From contig SSNP01000010.1 of NCBI GenBank assembly GCA_006937955.1, positions 394,903 through 458,902 on the forward strand: a stretch of DNA of 64,000 nucleotides, in the 5' to 3' direction. The notes beneath the pieces are model-generated. The model was not told the DNA's origin. It did not search any database and saw only the letters and a program-made list of their open reading frames with translations. Below, piece after piece: positions 58,587-64,000 of the stretch. A program made the translations under genes and the position numbers. The first letter of the stretch is position 1, and each line of letters opens with the position of its first letter. The stretch comes from Pachypanchax playfairii. Taxonomy: Eukaryota > Chordata > Actinopteri > Cyprinodontiformes > Aplocheilidae.

Positions 58587-58731
58587 ACACTAACTGTCAG
58601 GTTCAGTGTTTGTGTGTGCTGTGTTTTCTGTGTCGGGTGAGTCATCTCCTTTCAGTGAGGAAGCAGTGCTGGAGAGTGAGGCAGATTACCTACACCGGCG
58701 GGGATCAGCGCTGATGAGGAGCAGGGTGCTA

Positions 58732-58737
58732 CTTAAG
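58732..58737 (+). promoter_or_regulatory. TATA-like element of the LTR promoter
   Basis: CTTAAG, about 28 bp before the predicted RNA start at 58761. Position relative to the self-primer supports it more than its sequence does. Confidence 0.45.
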
Positions 58738-58760
58738 CCAGAGGCAGACCTTAAATCAGC

Positions 58761-58771
58761 GCCTGGTTGTT
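58761..58771 (+). promoter_or_regulatory. Candidate RNA 5' end / self-primer
   Basis: gcctggttgtt is the exact reverse complement of the sequence at 59279-59289 beside the 5' LTR. In Tf1-type elements the first 11 nt of the RNA anneal to the primer-binding site and prime DNA synthesis. Here the match length is also 11. Confidence 0.65.
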
Positions 58772-59278
58772 GACCTTAATGGTAGCTCCCGTGTGCCGTC
58801 CTTGTGGTTAACTCCTTGTGATTTTTGAGAAACATTTTTGTGATTTCCCTGTGTGCACCTAACCCTGTTCTTCCCAGGATTGGTCACCCTGCTCCTCGTG
58901 TTCCTGAGTGTTCTTCCGTGTCCAGCGTCTGGTCGCCTTGAGTCCTGTCTGTCTCCCTCCGGCGTCCTCACCCGACCTGGACTCACCACCTCCCTGCACA
59001 GCACCGCACTGGACCTGCCCTCCCTTCGAGCAACACCATCATCATATCTCCTGTGAGTCATTCACATCCTCTCCCTGCAGTATCTCCAGCTCATTCCCCG
59101 TGGCACCTGAACTAACTCTCCTCTCCCTTGCAGTTCTGAGACTCTCCCTGGCGCACCAGATCACCGAGCACATTTTCACCACTGTATATATTATTGTAAA
59201 TAAACCTTTCACTTTTGCACCTGAGCTGCTGTCTGAGTCCTGCAATGTGGGTCAACAAGATCACTGAGCTTGTGACAG

Positions 59279-59289
59279 AACAACCAGGC
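59279..59289 (+). other. Primer-binding site (self-priming type)
   Basis: aacaaccaggc, one base after the 5' LTR, is perfectly complementary to 58761-58771. It does not start with TGG, the complement of a tRNA CCA end, so ordinary tRNA priming is unlikely. Confidence 0.7.
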
Positions 59290-60235
59290 CAGTCAGACCC
59301 CGCGGACTCAGCCAGACAGCTCCCTGCTGGAGCTTCTGAACTCCTCTCCCAACACGAGACCATGTTCAATTCTTTGTGTGAACGACAACAATAGAACCAT
59401 CAAATGTTGGAAGAAATTGCGGGACTGATTCAGAGTGTCAATGCTCAACTGTCTGTTCTTCCTCAGCCTCCTCCACAGCCAGCCTCGGCTCCCCCCGAAC
59501 CCAATCCTCCGGCTCCGATGGCTTGCGCTCCAGTGCGCAACGTGACACTGCCCAACCCAGAACCTTATGCCGGGGAGTCAGGTAAAGGATCAGGATTCTT
59601 GCTACAGTGCTCATTAATTTTTTGCCGCTCTCCCCAGTCTTTTCCTGATGATGCCTCCAAAATAGCCCACATCATCGGCCTTCTCAGGGGACTCCGATGG
59701 GCGGAGGCCAAGTACAACTACTCCCTCATTTTACGCACATCCATGGAGAACTTCATCAGGGACTTTGAGCAGACTTTCACCTACCGGAAATCCGAGACAG
59801 AAATGACTCTTCAACTCTGCCACATAAAACAAGGAAAGAGGTCTGTAGCAGATTTCTCTGTAGATTTTCGCACTCTGGCTGCTGAATCTAGTTGGAACAC
59901 GCCCGCTCTTAAAGGAGCATTTTTGGGCGCATTAAATAAGCCTATTCGTGAGCAGCTTATTCATAAAGATGAACCCCAGTCATTAGAGGAATTAATCACA
60001 TTAGCTACCAAGATTGATCATCGTATGACTGGTTTCTATTTGGATAAGCAGCGCGCTCATTCTCCACCCTGTGCGGTTCACAGAACGCCTGAGACTGCTC
60101 CACCTGACCTCCCCCACCGAACGACAGAGACGCATGGAGGCACGTGAGTGTTTATACTGTGGAACAACAGGACACTTCATTGCTGCTTGCCCCAAGCGTT
60201 TAAACTGCCCCAGTCGTCAGTAACACCGGGACGTC
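59290..60235 (+). pseudogene. gypsy gag with CCHC knuckle, broken
   Basis: Gag coats the element RNA in virus-like particles. The frame is open from within the LTR end (ATG at 59245) and encodes DPADSARQL, typical of the first residues in this lineage, then hits TAG near 59393. It resumes as 59404-60147 with a Pro-rich linker and the capsid-like region (YSLILRTSMENFIRDFEQTF, then FSVDFRTLA). A frameshift near 60115 separates this from the zinc knuckle CLYCGTTGHFIAAC (C-x2-C-x4-H-x4-C, 60149-60190), which lies in another frame. The true start is unclear: the original ATG may have been at the DPADSA position, now TCA. Confidence 0.8.
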
Positions 60236-60690
60236 TGATGGTTCCGGAAAAGAAAACCTCCCGCCTAACGCTGCCTGTAACCTTGTTGCATCTCAGTGAC
60301 TCTTTTCAGACTAAAGCTCTCGTTGATTCCGGCTGTTAGCAGAACTTTTTAGATGCTGCCCTCACAAAGCAACTTAAGATCCCCGTGCAGAAGCTGCAGG
60401 CTCCCGTCAGAGTCGCCGCTTTGGATGGCCGCTCCCTCACTGCCATCACCCACCGGACCTGCGACCTGGAGGTGGTAATCTCAGGTAATCATCGTGAAAA
60501 AATCTCCTTCTTGGTTTTTCCCTCCACGCAGGTTCCGGTGGTGTTGGGCCATCCCTGGTTGCAGATGCATAACCCTCACATCAACTGGGCTGAAGGTAAA
60601 ATTGATTCATGGAGCTTGCTCTGCCTATCTCAGTGTTTACACTCTGCCCTTTCCAGATCCACATCGCCTCAGTCACAGGCCGAAGAGGAG
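60236..60690 (+). pseudogene. gypsy aspartic protease, stop in active site
   Basis: The protease cleaves the Gag-Pol polyprotein. The active-site triad is visible as ALVDSG at about 60319-60336, but the frame reads a stop (TAG at 60338-60340) two codons later. Downstream, VVLGHPWLQMHNPHINWAEG (about 60538-60597) is the conserved flap/C-terminal block of this lineage. The frame between is open (60385-60840), so the lesion is a point change. Confidence 0.8.
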
Positions 60691-61731
60691 ATACCTGACA
60701 TCACCCGAGTTCCCCGAGAGTATCGTGATCTGAGACAAGTGTTCAGCAAGTCTCGAGCAGTATCTCTTCCACCACACCGGCCCTATGACTGCGCTATTGA
60801 GCTGTTTCCCGGAGCTCCCCTGCCCTCCAGTAGACTATAATATCTCCCGTCTGGAGCGTGAGAGCATGGAGAACTACATCAAGGAGTCACTGGAAGCAGG
60901 TATCATCCGCCGCTCCACCTCTCCTCTGGGAGTGGGTTTGCATGTGTGGGTTTTTTCTTTGTCTCCAAGAAGGATGGGTCACTAAGACCGTGTATTGATT
61001 TCCGAGGACTGAATCAGATCACTGGGAAAAATAAATACCCCATTACCACTGTTGGCTTCAGCTTTTGAATCTGTGCAGGGAGCAACAATATTCATCAAGC
61101 TGGACCTTCGTAATGCCTACCATCTGGTCCGTGTAAGAGAGGGAGATGAGTGGAAGACAGCTTTCAAAACACCTTTGGGACACTTTGAATACCTGGTGAT
61201 GCCTTTTGGGCTCACCAATGCCCCCTGCTGTTTTCCAAGCCCTCATAAATGATGTTTTAAGAGACTTTCTGAACTCCTTCGTGTTTGTGTATCTTGACAT
61301 TTTGATTTTTTTCTTCTTCCGAGGCAGACCACAAGGTCCATGTCCGTCAGGTGCTACAACGCTTACTGGAGAACCGTCTGTTCATTAAGGTGGAAAAATG
61401 CGAGTTTCATGTCTCCCCTGTGGGGTTCCTAGGTTTCATCTTTGAAGACGGACATGTCAAACCGGATACTGTGAAGGTACAGGCCGTTGTAAACTGGCCT
61501 ATCCCATCTACCAGCAAACAACTCCAGAGTTTTTTAGGTTTTGCTAATTTTTATAGAAAGTTCATCAGGAACTATAGTCAGACTGCTGCTGCTCTAACCT
61601 CTCTCACCTCCACCAAGCAACCCTTCATCTGGACTCCCGAGGCTAACCATGCATTCCAGAAACTGAAGGAGAAGTTCAGCAGTGCCCCCATCCTCATTCA
61701 GCCAGACCCCTCCAGGCAGTTCACCATGGAG
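60691..61731 (+). pseudogene. gypsy reverse transcriptase, frameshifted, YLDD reduced to YLD
   Basis: RT blocks are found across several frames: PREYRDLRQVFSKSRA (60705 on), SMENYIKESLEAGIIRRSTS (60860 on), CIDFRGLNQIT (60990 on), FIKLDLRNAYHLVRV with the first catalytic Asp (61092 on), KTAFKTPLGHFEYLVMPFGL (61150 on). The catalytic YxDD box reads YLD then ILIF at 61290-61298: one Asp codon is missing, a 3-bp deletion. The thumb (KCEFHVSPVGFLGFIF, QSFLGFANFYRKFI) is intact in frame 61351-61995. Frameshifts occur near 60838, 60945, 61055 and 61225-61330. Confidence 0.9.
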
Positions 61732-62160
61732 GTGGATGCCTCGGATTCAGGCGTAGGTGCTGTGCTGTCCCAGGTGCGACAGCACGATCTGAGACTTCAC
61801 CCCTGCGCCTTTTTCTCCCGTCGCCTGTCTCCAACCGAAAGAGGCTATGACGTGGGGGACCGAGAGCTTCTGGCCATCAAACTGGCATTTGAGGAGTGGA
61901 GGCACTGGCTGGAGGGTGCAGCAGATCCCGTGGTGGTCTGGACCAACCACAAGAATCTGTCCTATCTCCAGGAGGCAAAACAACTTAACCCCTGACAGTC
62001 CAGATGGTCACTTTTCTTTTCTCGTTTTAACTTTGTCATCTCTTACAGACCCGGTGCAAAGAACGTCAAACCAGATGCCCTCTCACGCCAATTTTCTGTT
62101 GACGATCCCCCCGAGACTCGTACCATCATTCCCCGAGCCTGTGTTGTCGGAGCAGTCACG
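61351..62160 (+). pseudogene. gypsy RT thumb and RNase H
   Basis: The open frame 61351-61995 covers the RT thumb and most of RNase H: EVDASDSGVGAVLSQ (first Asp), then RELLAIKLAFEEWRHWLEG (Glu), then VVWTNHKNLSYLQ, where the usual Asp of the 'TDHKNL' block has become Asn. TGA at 61993-61995 replaces an Arg codon; the reading continues in frame with SRWSLFFSRFNF and KPDALSRQ. RNase H removes the RNA template during DNA synthesis; the Asn and the stop both argue against activity. Confidence 0.9.
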
Positions 62161-63256
62161 TGGGACATCAAAGAGGCAATTAGACGCGCACAACTGACTG
62201 ACTCCGGACCTGCCACCCAACCTCCGAACCGCAAGTACGTCCCTCAAACAGTTCGTTCTCGCCTTCTCCACTGGGCTCACACTGCCCGGTTCTCAGGTCC
62301 CCCAGGAGTGGGGAGAATGGTGGGGCTTATACGGCGGTCCTTCTGGTGGCCTTCGATGTATAAAGACATAAAGGAGTACGTCCAAGCCTGTCAGGTATGT
62401 GCACGCAATAAGACCTCCAACCCCTCGAGACCCCGGCAGACCCTGGTCCCACGTCAGTAAAGGATTTTCTGTGATTTTAACTGTTGTCGACCGTTTTTCT
62501 AAAGCATGCCACCTACTTCCCCTGAAGAGACTTTCATCCGCCCTTGAAACAGCGCAGCTCCTGGTCAAGCATGTGTTCCGGCTCCATGGGCTCCCCCTGG
62601 AGGTCCTGTCAGACCGTGGGCCCCAGTTCATTGCCCAGGTCTGGAGGGAGTTCTTCGCGGCACTCGGGGCGCGGGTGGTCCTCAGCTCCGGATTTCATCC
62701 GCAAACTAATGGTCAAACCGAGCGGATGAATCAGGAGCTCGAGGCCACCCTGCACTGCGTTTGCTCGAACGACCCCTCCACCTGGAGTGACCATCTCCCC
62801 TGGGTGGAGTATGCCCATAATGCACATGTCTCCTCTGCCACTAACAAATCTCCCTTTGAAATATCCCTAGGTTACCAGCCTCCCCTGTTACCCTCCGAGA
62901 ACCAACCACCTGCTCATCCCTCTGTTAACGCCCATGTCCAGCGGTGTAGGCGCAACTGGGCGCAGACTGTTGCCACGTTGGAGCGCATGAAGGAACAAAA
63001 CCGCAAAGTGGCCAACCGACGACGTCTCCCTGCACCCACCTACACCGTTGGGTAAAAGGTATGGCTCTCCACCCGTGACATTCAGCTCAAAAACACTCAT
63101 AAAAAACTGGCCCCCCGTTTCATTGGTCCTTTTGAAATCCTGTCTGTTCCTGGTCCCTCCACCATCAAGCTCCATCTGCCCGCTTCCATGCGGGTCCATC
63201 CTGTGTTCCATGTGTCCCTAGTCAAAGCTGTTATTTCAAGCCCCTTGTGTCTTCCA
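62161..63256 (+). pseudogene. gypsy integrase, first catalytic Asp deleted
   Basis: The zinc-binding domain is readable at about 62260-62412 (LLHWAHT, then CQVC), with one His of HHCC replaced (PPG instead of HPG). A frameshift near 62430 leads into 62399-63055: WSHVSKGFSVILTVVDRFSKA lacks the segment carrying the first catalytic Asp. The second Asp (LSDRGPQF, codon at 62612) and the Glu (TNGQTERMNQE, codon at 62720) remain, spaced by 35 residues as in D,D35E integrases. A TAA near 63053 is followed in frame by RFIGPFEI (GPY/F module) and VHPVFHVSLVK, after which the frame runs into the LTR; the chromodomain usual at this point is absent. Confidence 0.9.
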
Positions 63257-63607
63257 TCTGATCGCCTTGAGTCCTGTCTGTCTCCCTCTGGCGTCCTCAC
63301 CCGACCTGGACTCACCACCTCCATGCACAGCACCGCACTGGACCTGCCCTTCCTTCGAGCAACACCATCATCATATCTCCAGTGAGTCATTCACATCCTC
63401 GCCCTGCAATATCTCCAGCTCAGTTGGCACCTAAACTAACTCTCCTCTCCCTTGCAGTTCTGAGACTCTCCCTGGCGCACCAGATCACCGAGCACATTTT
63501 TACCACTGTATATATTATTGTCAATAAACCTTTCACTTTTGCACCTGAGCTGCTGTCTGTGTCTGATTCCTGCAATGTGGGTCAACAAGATCACTGAGCT
63601 CGTGACA
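63257..63607 (+). repeat. Truncated 3' LTR (351 bp)
   Basis: This matches 58928-59277 of the 5' LTR with about a dozen substitutions and small indels, including AATAAA (63523-63528) and the GTGACA end. The first 333 bp (U3 with the promoter and the self-primer) are absent, replaced by pol sequence. Confidence 0.9.
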
Positions 63608-63820
63608 CTAACAGGTGATCTGCCTAATGTTAATATATGTGGTGATATGCACTGAAAAGAAACAAAACAGTAAATCGAATTGAGAAATTATTGAATGAAA
63701 ACACTACAACAGTTTATGTGAACAGCACAGATAAAACGGTTTGTCAAAAAAGACTGAAAATAAAACAAACTAAACTAAATGAACAGGGAATAAGAAAGGA
63801 GTGGTTAAACGGGCATGACT

Positions 63821-64000
63821 GGGGGCTGCACAGTGGCGCAGTTGGTAGAGCTAGGTTCGAATCCGGGCAGGTGCCTTTCTGCATGCGTGGGTTTTCTCTG
63901 GGGACTCTGGTTTCCTCCCACAGTCCAAAAAAATGCAAGAGGTTAATTGCCAACTCTAAATTGTCCCTAAGTGTGACAGTGTGTTAATGGTTGTTTATGT
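63821..64000 (+). repeat. tRNA-derived SINE, continues past window end
   Basis: 'ctgcacagtggcgcagttgg' (A box), 'aggttcgaatccggg' (B box) and the body 'ggttttctctggggactctg' through 'aactctaaattgtccctaag' match the SINE at 8411-8757. Between the boxes it is about 15 bp shorter than usual, a small deletion in the tRNA head. The 3' part is outside the window. Confidence 0.9.

Larger units (their letters stand above)
58595..59277 (+). repeat. 5' LTR (683 bp)
   Basis: It begins TGTCAGG and ends GTGACA. A TATA-like CTTAAG (58732-58737) lies about 28 bp upstream of 58761, where the inferred transcript start coincides with the self-priming sequence. AATAAA lies at 59199-59204 near the 3' end. The last 350 bp recur as the 3' LTR. 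Confidence 0.9.
58595..63607 (+). mobile_element. Ty3/gypsy retrotransposon (Tf1/sushi-like), nearly complete, CTAAC duplication
   Basis: CTAAC flanks the element (58590-58594, 63608-63612). Order on the plus strand: 5' LTR, a primer-binding site, gag with a CCHC knuckle, protease, RT, RNase H, integrase with D,D35E layout and GPF motif, and a truncated 3' LTR. Every domain carries lesions and the chromodomain expected from its nearest relatives is missing. The LTRs' shared 350 bp differ at roughly a dozen sites, indicating moderate age. Left neighbour is a hAT element whose duplication was the target. Confidence 0.95.

Noticed and set aside
58908..59267. 119-aa frame in the 5' LTR
   Set aside because: Lies entirely in LTR sequence, is repeated in part in the 3' LTR, and has no motif.
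1..64000. CRISPR array, operon, prophage or other prokaryotic system
   Set aside because: Sequence is vertebrate: LINEs, SINEs, LTR elements, splice donors and microsatellites, with no spaced direct-repeat array or dense coding.

Overview
The window is vertebrate nuclear DNA, almost certainly from a teleost fish. It is AT-rich, has no operon structure, and I recognise no intact host gene, rRNA or CRISPR array. Nearly all identifiable content is transposable-element DNA of types typical of ray-finned fish: L2-clade and RLE-type LINEs, tRNA-derived SINEs, Ty3/gypsy chromoviruses of the Tf1/sushi kind, a DIRS/Ngaro-like element, and many hAT, PIF/Harbinger-like, pogo-like and TTAA-type DNA transposons. 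The window is probably intergenic or a large intron. A 10-base N gap sits in a poly-G run at 6287-6296.

Layout. 1-14 kb: mostly unassigned AT-rich DNA with SINEs (2445-2642, 8411-8757), an L2 3' fragment (3500-4262), a TTA-flanked MITE (7612-8137), a TTAA-type MITE copy (10505-11037) and a TTAA-flanked element carrying a transposon-type 5' exon (11894-12663). 14-25 kb: a Harbinger-like element with a transposase scrap, an LTR-like repeat, L2 tails, a hAT element keeping a BED-finger first exon with its splice donor, a broken RLE-type LINE, a 213-bp hairpin MITE and two pogo-like elements. 25-36 kb: sparse; a DIRS-like tyrosine recombinase relic (29240-30490) split by a MITE, microsatellites and another MITE. 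36-45 kb: a solo LTR, then a SINE split by a chromodomain gypsy element that is itself split by an L2-clade LINE (37893-42977), then a second gypsy relic split by a TTAA MITE. 45-57 kb: hAT relics, a second solo LTR, nested TIR elements, a SINE. 57-64 kb: a hAT element with perfect 8-bp target-site duplications (TSDs); a nearly complete but multiply broken gypsy element inserted into one of those duplications (58595-63607); a SINE at the window end.

The genes do not form a pathway. What the sequence records is a history of insertions, which can be ordered from nesting and target-site duplications. The best functional signal is in the 58.6-63.6 kb gypsy element: an 11-nt primer-binding site perfectly complementary to a stretch of its own 5' LTR located where transcription should start, the arrangement expected for Tf1-type self-primed reverse transcription. 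I found no convincing novel gene system.
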